A stretch of 64,000 nt of DNA from Adiantum capillus-veneris (lineage: Eukaryota; Streptophyta; Polypodiopsida; Polypodiales; Pteridaceae). Below the pieces are notes generated by a model. That model saw nothing but the letters and a program-made list of their open reading frames with translations, was not told the DNA's origin and did no database searches. Shown one piece after another: positions 35,712 through 49,840 of the stretch (positions within the stretch are counted from its first letter, which is position 1; each line of letters begins with the position of its first letter). Position numbers and translations under genes: made by a program. The stretch covers positions 59,995,619 through 60,059,618 of the forward strand of contig CM043952.1 of the NCBI GenBank assembly GCA_014529385.2, read 5' to 3'.

Positions 35712-36689
35712 TTAACAATAGCTAGCAGACGCTAGACCAGTTGCGCATCAAGAGGGAGATATGCTATGGTTGTGCATAATATTTCCAACTCACTTTGTAT
35801 AAGTCTTGGGCTCACTTGGAGTTTCAAAGTTGTATGTGCTAGTTAGAGAAATCAAGCTTAAACCCATACTAGAGAAGGATTGTGGTGAAAGCCTTTAAAA
35901 GGAAGCCTTTATGCAAAGAGGCTTCATTCTTGAGTATCCACTCTTGAGGATCCACTTTTGAGAGCTCCCTCTCTCTTTAGTGTTCACTCTATGGCCTAGC
36001 CTTGAGCTTAATGCCCATGCTTAAGAGGCTAGGGCTAATCCATTGTAATTAGTGTAAGCTATTCTTGATTAATCTAATCCCTATTTTCTCATTAATCTAC
36101 TTCTTCTCTACATTTCATTATGTCATGGAGTAGTATTACACTCTCCTTATTCTAGATTTGAGAGAGGTATGTACTTCTTGCTATTAACCACTCCTATTCT
36201 TCTATATGCATTCAACTTGTGATATTTAGCATCACTTATTAGGTTGATTAAGTTGGATATTAATCTTGTAATTAGTGTGTGTGCCCTATTGTTTGCTTGT
36301 GTGTAGATAGGTTTTATGGAACTCTGGCACCATTCACCTCGTGTGTGTAGCTATTGATGAAGTGCCTTGATTGGCATGTGGTGTTTGACGCCAACACCAA
36401 TGTAATTAGTGTGTGCTTATCATTAGTGTGCCTGGGGTTTCTAGTCTATGGTAGGTCGGACTTTGGTGGACTTGATGTGTGTAGGAGTTGATTGATTAGT
36501 GAGTAGAGTATGTTTAGAGTTAGTCTTGCCATGGCTAATTTCTACTTGCATTGGAGAGGTGATCTCTTGAATCCTCTATTCCTATTCATCCAATGCTCGT
36601 GCTTCCATGCCCTAGCCGGGTTTTTGATCCACGGATTTGATAATTTTGTGTGGGTTGCGATTAGGTCGTTGCTATAACGTCTCCCAACA
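35712..36689 (+). repeat. Second right-hand LTR
   Basis: About 978 bp, from a degenerate start (TTAACAATAGCTAGCAGACG) to ACGTCTCCCAACA. It is preceded by a spacer of about 30 bp (35682-35711) holding a primer site and AGAAGGGGGAAA. It is followed by a 28-bp spacer (36690-36717) of primer site plus AGGAAGGGAGGAA. Confidence 0.85.
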
Positions 36690-36717
36690 TTTGGCGTCGT
36701 TGCCAGGAAGGGAGGAA

Positions 36718-37771
<1,054 letters not shown>

Positions 37772-38397
37772 AATATATACAGTATACTTAGCTCACACTT
37801 AGTATATATAATACTATACTTTATACTATATATACTCTAGCTATACAATGTTATATATACTATACAAATTATATAGTATATATTTTAGATATACAATACT
37901 TATATTATATACTATATAGTATATAATCTATATGTATTTTTAGATATATACTATATTGTATACTATATATATAATATACATTATATATATATTGTATACT
38001 ATATATATAATATACATTATATATCTTGTAAAACACACTAGATTTGAACTACAATATAATAATAATATATTATTTTTTCAAAGTTATTTCAAATAAATTA
38101 TAATACTAAGCTAATTTTTTATATGCACACATAAATATTTTGACAGATTTTGAAAGTAACGTATTTTAAGTTAAAAATTTGAAGAAATGTCAATTCAAAT
38201 TTATTTCAATGATTGTGACAGAGACATATCTTACAGATTGAATATTTAAAATCTATTAAAGATTGTTTTCAATGAATGCATTAACTCTTTTGAGCTATAT
38301 TATGTAGCTCTTCCTCAGTGTCTTATACACACTCCCTGTTGTCTCTTTTTCTCACTTTCTTTCCCTCAACCATTCCTCCCCTTGTCTAATTCAAACA
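37772..38397. other. AT-rich palindromic tract
   Basis: 37790-38035 is almost entirely A/T with nested TATA, ATATAC/GTATAT inverted repeats and two copies of TATTGTATACTATATATATA. No gene. The following 350 bp are AT-rich with no recognisable feature. Confidence 0.7.
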
Positions 38398-39613
38398 TGA
38401 CGACTTCAGCTAAGATTTTATGGACAATTAATCGTGCTCTTGTAGAATATAGTGTTTCATCACAAAATGGAGAGCTTCTGATCAATGAATATTTCCTTCA
38501 AAGCTTTTTGCCTCCTTTTATGCTCAGTTTATGATCCTGGGTAAGTGAGCTTATAAAAACATATTAGATATCATTTTTTTATATGAGTCACCTTTTTATA
38601 CTTATTTTTATTTTGAATATAGCATGAGAGCACTATAGGTGATTGCAATATGTGAAAGCAAAGAGGAAGACGAGGAGACACAAACACTTTTTTGGAGAAA
38701 TTTAAACATATTTATGGAGAGATGCAGGCATGAACCACCAGACTTTGTTGGATTCATGCCTGACAAAGCTAGGAGGTAATTGGCTGGCAATATGAGTTGT
38801 ATACAATGGAGGAAGGCATAATGTAATGATAGGGAGGGAGCTCATGCCTGTTCCATTGGGACTAGAGTCTACATAAAGACACTAAAAGACATGCCACTCT
38901 AGATAGAAAAATGCATCACATTGAAATGTGTGAGGCATGGTGCTTGGCAGAGACAACAAATGAGGCCTCCCATATAGCCTCCAAGGTACAAGAATGGTGG
39001 GTGGAAAATGTGACAGGGGATAATATAAACGCTTTAGAGAGGTGGTTTAATTGGTGGGAGCAACAAATTGCCCATTGGGAAAGCGTTGCACCAGTGGTAT
39101 ATCAATATTTTCTTTGGCTCATATAATAAAGATGAAAACAGAGATTAATATATATATGTTTTTTTTTTCATATTGTATTTATAGACCAGCCAAGAGTCCT
39201 TGGGAGAAAGCCAAATTCCTAGCATAAATTTGTTAGAGAGCATCCATGCAAGTTGGCTAGCAATTGAAAACGGAAATAAAAAAATATCACTTTATGATGC
39301 ATGTGTCAGTGATGTTTTGAATGCATATATTCAATATGCAAAAATATTGGGATACACCACAGGCAGATTCATGGGAACTAGCCCTTCCATAGAAGCAATG
39401 ATGGCCAATGCCAAACATAGAGAATCTCCAAATCCCACTCATATTGCAAGTAATTTGAAAGGTTTGGTTTGTGGTAGTCCTTTGTATGAGGAGCCTATGA
39501 TGGAAGGTGACAAAGATATTGTGCAACAGAAGAAGAAAGAAAGTGCCACTAATACAAGTTCACATAAACCTACATATGTAATGAAGCAAGGAGACACAAA
39601 GTATACAATTTGA
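38398..39613 (+). pseudogene. DDE-transposase-like relic (possibly MULE-type)
   Basis: Several plus-strand frames give protein-like pieces in order: MTTSAKILWTINRALVEYSV (38398), ETQTLFWRNLNIFMERCRHE and PPDFVGFMPDKARR (about 38660-38780), HIEMCEAWCLAETTNEASHI with LERWFNWWEQQIAHWESV (38914-39095), and ESIHASWLAIENGNKKISLY with ACVSDVLNAYIQY (39236-39345). The order (a helical segment, a possible D-containing strand, His/Cys tail, then N-x-x-E-x-x-H-A-x-W-like block) recalls DDE transposases with a C-terminal N.AE..HA.W motif. Frames change and stops occur between the pieces. The family call is tentative and no intact gene remains. Confidence 0.35.
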
Positions 39614-40470
39614 TAGAGAGAATAATGAAGAGATATATGTGGTCCTGACATTGAGGCAGGGGAGATCATTCCAATGAAGTTCCACCTATGGATGAGAGGA
39701 CATAGCCATCCCATTACACCCTCCTTTTTGCCATATATTAGGCTGGAGTAACCTTAGTTCAAATATCGATGGGGTGTGAGTCCTGATTGGAAACAATGTA
39801 ATTATTCATACCCACATTCGAGTTGGGATTTTAAAAGACAGACACTACCTAAACATGATGTATGGTCTTATGTATATTTTTTCTAATGGATAAAGATATA
39901 TGTCACTAGTTCTTTAGTCTTTCTCATGTGTCTCTGTAGTGTTCTTTTGGTCTTCTATATCGTGCCCGTTGTGTGATATGGTTAAGGTCTATGTTTAATG
40001 TCCCAACATGACACACGAGAAAAACTAGAAACCATGATCAACTACAAATTGATGAAACCTACGGAGTCGGGGTTCCGATGATGTAGTGTATGTAGATAGC
40101 ACTGAGAAGGCTAGTCATGCTAGGGTTGCGTAGATTTTGTTAGTTTTTGGACATCTCCGATCTACTAGTGGAAAGTCTCAACCTAGAAGCTGTAGTGAGA
40201 GCATTTACGATAGGGATTATCATATGTATGATGATGACACTAGCATGATGTATTGTGGAGTTATGTAGACCGTACATAGATGTTTATGAGATTTACATAC
40301 ATGCTCTAACATGAATTTGTATGCTTGTATATCACTAGAGCCGATACAACTGCATGTAGATTGAGTGAGCAAGCCACTGGTCGTAGGCTCAGAGAGTCTC
40401 TCACTTATTTCTTGTGCATGCTAGTAGTTTAGGTAGTAGGACCTACTTATCGGCACATTATCCTTTAAGT
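39614..40470 (+). other. Unassigned sequence before an LTR-like start
   Basis: No gene seen. The last 450 bp resemble the noncoding 3' end of a copia-like element, because they lead into a purine tract AAGTGGGAGTA followed by TGTTGGGG at 40478. No polymerase domain is visible here. Confidence 0.35.
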
Positions 40471-40477
40471 GGGAGTA

Positions 40478-40720
40478 TGTTGGGGTAAATGTGGCATGTG
40501 TCTTGCCTTGGGGTCGAGCGTACTAGTTTCCCAACCGCCCACTAGCTTCACTCACCACATTGACCTTATTCTTTCTACATAAGGGGTCTCATTCATTTTA
40601 GTAGTGAGTACTCCATTTACACACACTCTATCTCTCTACACTCACTTTGCACACACAAGCATGCACCACACAGTTTTTGCATTGGCGTGCTCTTCACCTT
40701 GATCATCCCTAAAACGGGAC
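40478..40720 (+). repeat. Possible copia-type LTR start
   Basis: TGTTGGGGTAAATGTGG follows the purine tract AAGTGGGAGTA, the usual arrangement at a 3' LTR. Its right end and any partner LTR were not found in the window, so it may be a truncated element end. Confidence 0.35.
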
Positions 40721-41780
40721 CTTTTGGCCTATGAAACCATAAAAAACAATAAAAATCTAGATCCCTTTGCATGCATTGGGTCTTCACAAATGCTCAGACA
40801 CTATGGTCCACTTGTAAACATCCATAACTCAACTTCCCACCAACTTCTAGCATCAACTTCTAGATCCCTTTGCCTGCACTTGGTCTTCACACCTACTCAG
40901 ACACTATGGTGTACACCTATAAACATCCATAACACTATGGTGTACACCTATAAACATCCATAACTCTGCTTCCCACCAAATTCTAGCATCAACTCTGTTT
41001 GGTTGCACCATCATTTCAGACCCACTTGTTCAACATTTAAGTTCAATCGAAAACATGTTCATTGAACTTGAAATTGCAAACTACGAAAACCTTTTAGTGA
41101 AATAAAACAATTGTATTTTATTCTTGAATCTAGTAAATCTCCTTCAAGCGAGTTGCCCAACCCCTTCAATCATAATTTGATGCACATCTTGCACCATCTC
41201 CTTATCAAATTATAGTTTGAACTGCACTCCATTGACCTGATGCCTAAGATGCTTACCATTCATCTGCACAAGTTGATAGGTACAATTGGGAAAAGCCTTG
41301 TGCAATCTTTCTCTGCTGGGTAGCCAATAGTTGTGCATCCTTGTTTCGATTGAACTGATATTCCAAAATCAAACCTTTCAATTTAACTATTTCTTTCTTG
41401 TAGACTCTTCAGGTTCATCCTTAGTCTTCTGGAGTTCCATCTGTACGGCGGTCAGCTTCAAACTAGAAACAACACCTTGTGCCTCCATCATCTGCCCTTA
41501 TGCATTAACAATTGTGTTCCAACTAGATTGGATGTTAGAAACACATCCATCAGTGATGAATATGTCTCGATCATTTTGGTTGGTTTCATATACTAGCACA
41601 GGGGTGTGATATGGTACTAACGATTTCTCAAGTTTATTCAGGACCAATTTTCCTTACAAAGGTTTCTTCTATAATTTTTGCATCCGATCTGATCGAATTG
41701 CTGAACAAGTTTGTGTACTACCACAGTTGTATAGGTCTAAGAAGTACTCTCTAGCACAACGTCTCTTATTAGAAGTGGAT
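40721..41780. other. Unassigned sequence with short duplication
   Basis: A 35-40 bp unit (ACACTATGG.GTACACCTATA, then AACATCCATAAC) is present three times at 40798-40965. No supported gene. From about 41100 on, minus-strand decayed gypsy sequence may begin. Confidence 0.45.
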
Positions 41781-44700
41781 TTATCTACGCCACTTCACCT
41801 TGGGTTCTTCCATCTCAATGTCGTTTCTTGAAACAATGTGTCCTAGAAGTTGGCCTTTCAATACCATAAAGACTGACTTAAATGGATTCAAGCAAATTCT
41901 CTTCTCTTTGCATCCTTCAAAAACCATTTCCAAAAATAACATGTGAATTTCTTCAGTTGAGACGATCGTGAAGTCGTCCATAAAAATGCTAGGAATTTGT
42001 GCAAGAACTCACTGATCCATCATGCATCTCCAAAAGGTTGCTGGAGCATTGCATAACCCAGATGGAATTACCAAATAGTAAAATGCTGCCCATTTAGTGA
42101 TAAAAGTCATTTTTTCTCGATCTTCTGGTGAAATATTTAGTTGCTTGTAGCCATTGTAACAATCCATGAAACTATACATTTCATGGCCATCAATCTCGTC
42201 TAGCAGCATAATAGTAAATGGAAGTGTGAATGGATCTTTAAATGTGTGAGCGTTGAGCTTTTAGTAATCCACACATACCCGTAAAGACCAATGTTTTTTT
42301 TTTGGCTAAAAAACACCAATTTGGCGAATCTTGAAAATTTTGAGCTTTTTGTGAATGGAAGTGTGAATGGATCTTTAAATGTGTGAGCATTGAGCTTTTA
42401 GTAATCCACACATACCCGTAAAGACCAATGTTTTTTTTTTGGCTAAAAAACACCAATTTGGCGAATCTTGAAAATTTTCTTGCTCTCATTGGTGTAGACC
42501 TTAAGATGTTTTTCGCCAGACTTTGCTATAAGGTTTTGTATTTTGGGGTAGCTAGTTGCCAAAGATATGTGGTTGTAAGATTTTGTTACATGGAATTTTA
42601 ATAGGCTCCTATCATCATAATTACTTTTCTTTTCACTCTCCTAACTTTTCTATGATTGATCTATGCATGATTAGCTAGATTTTATGTAGGAGGTCTGAGA
42701 TCTTCACACTTACTCATTTAGTTTTCATCTAGATTTCAAAGACCTTACCCTACTCAACAAGATGTTATCTCCCAGCAAAACCCTAGTACATATAAGGTGT
42801 GTTGTGACATTGATACTTCTTTGAAACGTCTAGGTGGCACTCACGGTGGCACTACTTAAATCAATTCTTTCTATTATATAAAAAGTTGTAAGAGATGTTC
42901 CTTTTATCCTTACATGTGATATTGAAAAAAATGACCAAGTAAGGTCTAAATTAAATTTTTTGTTGAAAAAATGATAAATTTAGTTTTAAAATATTTGCTC
43001 GCCAAATTCATAAATGTAGATTCATTTTCTCGCCAAAAACTTGAGTAATATTTCAAGGTCGGTATCCAAAAAAAATACACTAATAAAGACTTCCCATTCT
43101 TCTTCGGAACCCCTATAATCAGAAGTCGCTACTTGATACTTTGCTAATGAACCCTGCTTTTAGAAGATTGGCAATGCCCTCTTTTACCTTCTTTGCATAG
43201 TTGGGATTCTGCATAATTGGGATTCATTCTATACCTTGCAGTCTCATTGGTATGGCATCTAGTTTTAGCAGTATCCGGTGTTGATACGCTTCTGGATTGA
43301 CTCTCTTCAAATCAGTGTGTTCCCATGAAAAGACATCTTTGTACTTCTGAAATAAAGCCTTAGCTTTTTCCTTAATCTATGGCTTTAGATGTTTGATGAT
43401 CTTCACCATTTTGGGGTTTTCATCTATACAAAAATTACACTCTTTGATCTCTTGATCGTTTAGAAGTAGCCAATTTGCACCACCTCCTTTTTGCTTGGCC
43501 AATACTCTGCTTCTTTCTTAGTTCAAATGCCAGCTGCATACTCATTGAATGGATCACCTAACTCCGCAAGTATAGGTTCCATCTCTATTCTTTTAGCAAC
43601 CTAGTATGAACTCTTCGTGTTGGTCTAGCCATACTCTACCCCTAATTTGGTTTCTTCCTTCTCTTGATCTGTCTAATCTGGCGATCATCCTTCAATCTGG
43701 ACTGTTCTTTCACTAGTGTTTTATTCTGTGAATTGATTAGGGAGTTTCCTCCTTTGCTTTTCAACTTGTTCCTTATCCATCATAACAGCACTCAAATCTA
43801 TTTTTGCAAGTGGAAAAATATTTAGTGATGCGAGCATTTGCTCAATCTTCTTCATACCATACTTCTTGCAGAGCTCTTCTGCTCTTAATGCCTTTTTCAA
43901 CGATTCTTGTGTTATCAATTTTGATCTAAATTCTCTTGCTAGCCCCTTGAATAGTCAATGTTTGATTGGCATAATCATGAATGGCTCCAACAATTCTAAG
44001 TCATGGTTTGCCCAAAAACATTCCATATGCTCCATGTACGTCCAGAACTAAGAAGTTGTCTTGAATTTCTCCTTGTTGACTCTGATCTGCATGTTTTCAA
44101 TTAAGCTAGTCGCTTGGACTACCCTGTGATCAGCCATTCAAACCCTGAATGGTGTTGGCTTAAGGTCTTGAATCCCCAACTTCTGCCTCAGATGCTCTTT
44201 AAGAATGTTGACTCCAGTCCCACCATCCAATATGGCCCATGAAAACGGTTCTAATTGCTTCCTTAGTTTGTAATCCATTTGTGTGACACGAATCTTGTAT
44301 TCCTTGATGGTTGCCAAATCTACTGCTTTGGCCACTACCTCATCTTTTCTCTTCTTTTTGATAAACTTTACAGCTTCTGTTAAGGTTCTTTGAATATCAT
44401 CCAGTTTCACCATCAGATTTTGAATTCTTTCACATACTTTAACATATATTTCACATACTTTAGCATATGTTTCACCTTGCTTGTTACCAAAATTACTATA
44501 TGAGCTAGAAGATTTGTCTTCCAACTGGCTATCTTCACAATGCCATTGAACTAGTTTCCTTCATCTGGTTGCTGGCTAACTTTGTGATGGATTTTTAGAT
44601 TTCTCTTCAGTCTTCTCCTTAGTTCCGGAATTGTCCCAAGTCTGAGCTGACTTGCCACATTTTCTCTTCTAGACTTTGAACTGCATTAATTGCAGACTCA

Positions 44701-44960
44701 TATAGTCCATTTGCTGCCTGCTCGGAGTCTTTAATTGACTTTGCTTCCTGACCCGAAGACTAAGGTGGCACTTTGTGGATGGTCATGGCCTCATAGAATT
44801 GTGGTTTCTTTGGCATCTTCTTTCCCACATCCTCTATGATCAAGATTTTCACTATTCTCAGCATTTTTTGGTGGAGAATTTGTTATTGCCATACCCGTTT
44901 TGACAAATGTATCACATCTGTGGTTGCATGCTTGGCCTAGTTGGCTACAGTTGATAGATT
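41781..44960 (-). pseudogene. Decayed Ty3/gypsy gag-protease-RT relic
   Basis: Minus-strand pieces in element order. Gag-like sequence with EKMWQVSSDLGQFRN lies near 44650. Protease has the site WAILDGGTGVNIL near 44240, preceded by QMDYKLRKQLEPF. Reverse transcriptase has KLNAHTFKDPF-like sequence, DGHEMYSFMDCYNGYKQLNI, IPSGLCNAPATFWRCMMDQ (42009-42209) and SIFMDDFTIVSTEE (near 41985), ending LLGHIVSRNDIEMEE. The catalytic FMDD is retained. Many stops, frameshifts and a 137-bp tandem duplication interrupt it. No integrase or LTR is visible. The protease signature DGGTGVN is of the same general type as that of the 54-62 kb element (DGGAGVS), but the sequences differ widely. Confidence 0.75.
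42217..42478 (-). repeat. 137-bp tandem duplication within the gypsy relic
   Basis: Copies at 42217-42353 and 42354-42478, both beginning AATGGAAGTGTGAATGGATC, differ mainly in the length of a T run and their last bases. The unit covers the start of the reverse transcriptase core and is not a multiple of three, so it shifts the frame. Confidence 0.88.
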
Positions 44961-45726
44961 CTTTTTATAGTGGGAGCTTTACGCATTGTTTAATGTGCGA
45001 TTAGCACTTGTGGTGTTACTATAATCTCTTGAGATCGGTTTTCACTCCCCATAAGGAGAGGCATCAATATCAAATTCTTGTATCATTTTGGCACATGTTT
45101 GTGCGCAGATCTTGCTACACTAGCAGTGACTACTATCGCATGTACGTTGAGTTGCAAATATTTCCACAATACAACATTGTGGAGCCGATTTGGCTTGATA
45201 CTTTTGGCAATTTCTTGGCCGTTTCTGCGACTCGATCGCGAAGAGCCTTTTTTGAGAGTGTGGCTAGTCCAGTCTACATAGCCTTTTGTGAGGGTCGTTG
45301 TGTGAGGTTTTTTAAGCTAAGCACTAGGGGCCAGGTTACCCAGTGAGAAGTATATTAGGTTAGTGGAGATCCCCTTTTGTGGCCTCGCTATAGCTTATGT
45401 ATAGATGGGTATAGGTGCTTTTGATGCCAAGTTGGCAATCATCCACCAACAATTTATTTGAGCAGTATATGCCAATGTATGCCCAGTAATTACTCTTGGT
45501 TCATACACTATTTTTGGCTCAGCTTTGCTTGAGATTTTGATCTTCGAGCGAAGGAGACTCTACCATATTTTTCTTATGATTTGTCCATATGCATTCTTGA
45601 CACACTTGATTGTTCACACACTGATTTTGCTGCATATTGTCTTGAGGTATTTCTCTTGTTACAAGCGAAACTTTGTCAAAATTCTCTCAAAACAATTTCC
45701 TTTCTTTTGTCACATTCTCTTGAACT
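44961..45726. other. Region upstream of the copia relic
   Basis: No supported gene. A plus-strand frame at 45008-45346 is open for 112 codons but matches nothing known to me. The 5' LTR and primer site expected before the copia gag were not found here, so the copia element's 5' end appears lost or replaced. Confidence 0.45.
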
Positions 45727-48700
45727 ATGGCTTCTATTAGTGCTTCGGACAAGGATGAGTACTACATTAAGAAGTTTGATGGCACAAACTTTGCAATCTA
45801 GAAGCAGCATATGCAGGATGTGGTGTTAATCAATAAAGGTTTGATAGTGCCATTGCGTGAGAGAAAAGATAATGCATACACTGATGAGCAGTGGGAAGAT
45901 TTGAATGAGCGTGCTATGGCGACCATTCGTTGCACCTTGGTGAATCCATTTACTTCACAATAATAGATAAGACCAATGCCAAAGATTTATAAGATGCTTT
46001 ATGTGCAGCATGGGATGGTAAAAGTGCCTCGAATAAGGTTTTTCTCATGAAGAAACTTATGTGCATGAACATGAGAGAAGGCAACATCATTATCTCTCAT
46101 TTGAATAAGTTCAACAATGACTTCGTAGCTTACTTCCAAAGGTCTTAACTTTGATGATGAGATGAAGGCCATCTTCTTGCTATGTTTGCTACCATCGTTA
46201 TGGGATACACTCAATACATCCATAAGTAACTCCGACCCTAAGGGCAAGCTAGTGTTCAATGATGTTACTAGTGTGTTGCTCATTGAGGAGATTAGAAGTG
46301 AGTCTCTTGATGCAAGTCGACATGGTGATGCGTATCTAGCTTGTGTGACAAGACAAGGTAGCGCGATTGTATTCATGATCATTCTCAAAATTGTAAGAAC
46401 AGTCGTAGCAAGTGTCGTGGAAGAGACATGAAGAATGTTGAATTCTATCATTGCCATAAAAAGGGACACGTAAAGAAGGATTTTCGTGCATTAGAGCGTG
46501 AAAAGGGCAAAGAAAAAGTAAAGTCTGACACACCTAAGAGCACTATGAAGATAGAAGAACTTAATATTGTTGAGTCTCCAACTATTGAGATTGTTCCTAA
46601 TGTGTTAACTTTCACCTCAAATTTGAGTCATGATGCATTGTTAGCTCTTGACGGGTGTTATGCCTAGAATTGGATAGTGGACTCGGGTGCTAGCTTTCAT
46701 GGGACTCCTCATAAGGATTGGTCCTCCCCAAATACTGCTACACATGGTAGAGTGAAACTAGGCATTCTTATGAGCTCGATATATGTATTATTGGGGCCTC
46801 TTCATAAGGATTGGTCCTCCCCATATACTGCTACACATGGTAGAGTGAAACTAGGCATTCTTATGAGCTCGATATATGTAGTATTGGGGCCATAAAACTT
46901 TGTATGCATAATGGCACCCAGTTTATGTTGTAGAATGTCAGACATGTACCCAAGTTGACAAAGAATTTGGACAATTAGATGAGTTCGGTTACACTACTAT
47001 TTTTGCACATGGTTCTTGGATAGTCAAGAAAGGAAACCTGGTCATGTTTTAAGGTCAGAAGTCTGCCTCATTGTATTCACTCTATGTCTCTTCAGTGAAA
47101 GAGAATTCTATTGAGATGTTGTCTACAGAGTTGTGGCATAGCTAGCTAGGACATATGAGTCAAAAAGGAATGAAGGTATTTGCAACATCTAGTTATATCA
47201 CTGTGTTACATTACTCTCATTTTTCTTTATGCGAGCAATGCATTTACAAAAAGCAGACTAGGTTGACCTCAGTACCTTAGACAAGGAGTTAGGAAACCCT
47301 CTAGATCTTGTTCATAGAGACTTATGCAGACCTATGTATGTTAAGTCTCTAGGGGGGACACTATACTTCCTCTCATTCATAGATGACTCTACTAGAAAGG
47401 TATGGGTTTATCTCTTGAAACAGAAGAGCAAAGTGTTTAGTCTTTCAGAAGTTCTTAGCAATGGTAGAAAACCAATCAGGTAGAAAGCTCAAAACTTTGT
47501 GAACTGACAATGGAGGCGAGTATATCTCCTCTGAGTCCAAGGACTTCTGCATTAAACGAGGCATTAGAAGACACTTCACCACACCCTACACACCCCTTCA
47601 GAACAGTGTGGCAAAAAGGATGAATAGAACTATTTAGGAATGGGGTTACGTCTATGTTGTCTACAGCCACTTTACCTCAATAGTTTTGAGGGGAAGCTGT
47701 TATGAGAGTTGTTTACTTGATAAACCAGTTGCCTAGTCCACCACTGAAGTATAAGATTCCACGGGAGATGTGGATGAGCAAACAGCCTAACTACAATACA
47801 TTACGTGTATATGGGTATGAGGCATTCTTACATATGTCAAAAGAGCTTAAGCAAAAGCTGAATCCCAAATCACACAAGTACATCTTCATTGGATATGGTG
47901 TGAACGAAGAGATGGGATATCGTCTCTGACACCCGGAATCTAAGAAAGCCATATGCAACTCATAGGTGATATTCAATGAGTCTAAGATGCATAGACAACC
48001 ATTGAAAGAGATTGAATATCGCAAATTAAGTTTTGAGGACGTTGCCTCATCACTAGTTACACAGAAAGTTGGGCGTGCTAGTGATGCATCTTCCAGTAGT
48101 ACACAAATAAAGGTTGCTCCAGAGAGAGCAAAATCCAGTAATCAGGCACTCAAAACATCTACTTGTGTATCTCGTGCACGTGAGCGTTTTCAGTCAAGAT
48201 TGGACTATTTGTTAGTCATTGACTACGGTGAGCCCACTTGTTATATAGAAGCTATTCAAATGGAAGATACCGTGAAGTGGGAGCATGCTATGCAATCTAA
48301 GTATAACTCGATCTTATCCAATGAGACTTGGGAATTGATAGAGTTATTAAAAGGTAAGTCAGCATTGTCTTGCAAATGGGTGTACAAGAAGAAGTACACT
48401 ACATAAGATCACGAGCCTGCGTATAAGGCTAGATTGGTTGATAAACGACTCAAGCAGAAGAAAGGAGTAGATTTCAATGAGATCTTTTCTCCAGTGGTCA
48501 AGATGACTACACTACATCTTGTGCTTGTTTTAGTAGCCATAGAGAACATGAAATTGATCCAAATGGATGTGAAGTCAAGAGGATCTCAAAGAAGGATGTC
48601 AACATGATGCATCCAGAAGATTTTGAGATAAAGTCTGAAAAGCCAATAAGGGAAGAATTGTTGTGTCAACTCAAGAAAGCTTTGTATGGACTAAAGCAAG

Positions 48701-49840
48701 GCTCAAGGCAGCGGTACATCAAGTTTGATAAGTGCATTCAATCCCAAGGTTATGTACAGAGCCAAGAGGATCAATGTTTGTACACAAGGAGGTTGCACAA
48801 TAGCTCCCTCATCATTCTAATTTTGTATGTGGATGATATGCTTATAGCCGGGAAGTCAAAAGATGAGATTGCACTCCTCAAAGACGCCTTAAGCAAGCAG
48901 TTTTCCATGAAAGATTTAGGCGATGCACATCAATTTCTTGATCTGCGTATCAAGAGAGATTGTAAGCATGGAATACTTGAATTATCACAAAAAGAGCATA
49001 TTCACAAGGTCTTACAATGTTTTAACATGCAAGGGGGGAAAGCATTGAGTACCCCAATGGCTGCATGTAAAACTTAGCGAGAATGATTGCCCCAAATTAG
49101 ATATTGAAAAGGCAAAGATGAACAAGGTGCCATACTCTTTGGCAATTAGCAGTCTCATGTTCACCATGGTTAGCACGCAGCAGACATTACATTCACAGTG
49201 GGAGTGGTCAACAGCTATATGGCAAACCCGGGAAAAAGCATTGGAAAGTAGTGAAGCATATCTTGAGATACATCAAGAGTTCAGCTAGCAAGTGCTTAAG
49301 CTTTGAAAGCAATGATGCATCCATATCGGATACACTCATTCTAATTATGCGAGTTGTATGGACACTAGGACAACCACATGTAGCTATGTTTTCTTGTTGG
49401 TGAAGTGACAATCTCTTGAAGAGTGTGTCTCCAAAATTTCACCTCGTCTTCCATCATCGAGATTGAGTATGTTGTAATTTCCACTGCCAACAAGGAAGCT
49501 ATATGGTTATCTCGTCTAGTTGAAGACCATGGTATACACCAGACTCCAGTGTTACATTGTGACAAGCAAATGCAATTGCATTAGCAAATAACCCCATGTT
49601 TCATTCCAAATCGAAACATTAAGGTCAAGTATCATCTGATATAAGACTAGCAAATGCATTGAGTTAGCCAAAGTCCACATAGATGAGAACCCAACATCTA
49701 TCTTTAGAGCGGTTTGCACATTGCAAAGAGATGATGGGTATAAGGTGAAGCTATGGTCATACTTCACACTTGTATAGTTGTACATACTAATCCTTACACT
49801 TATAGTCACGTGGACCACGTTGGCTTTCAAGTGAGAGATT
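45727..49840 (+). pseudogene. Decayed Ty1/copia retrotransposon (gag, IN, RT, RNase H)
   Basis: Copia gag starts at ATG 45727 (MASISASDKDEYYIKKFDGT). Then follow AYTDEQWEDLNERAMATIRC and the Gag core (FNDVTSVLLIEEIRSESLDA, AYLACVTRQG). The zinc knuckle FYHCHKKGHVKKDF has Phe in place of both outer cysteines. The protease motif DSGASFHGTPHKDW is at 46680. Integrase shows TDNGGEY with a TGA just before it (47500), and the YNTLRVYGYEAFLHM region. RT shows SALSCKWVYKKKYT, LKKALYGLKQGSRQ and an intact LYVDDMLIAGKSK (YVDD at 48826-48837), followed by FSMKDLGDAHQFLDLRIKRD. Stops and frameshifts are scattered throughout. RNase H fades out near 49745. A purine tract (GTGAGAGAT) leads to TGTTAGGG at 49840. 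Confidence 0.88.
46710..46895 (+). repeat. 93-bp in-frame tandem duplication in copia protease region
   Basis: Units 46710-46802 and 46803-46895 each encode HKDWSSP.TATHGRVKLGIL followed by MSSIYV.LGP. The unit is 31 codons, so the frame is kept. It lies just after the DSGASFHGTP active-site segment. Confidence 0.9.
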
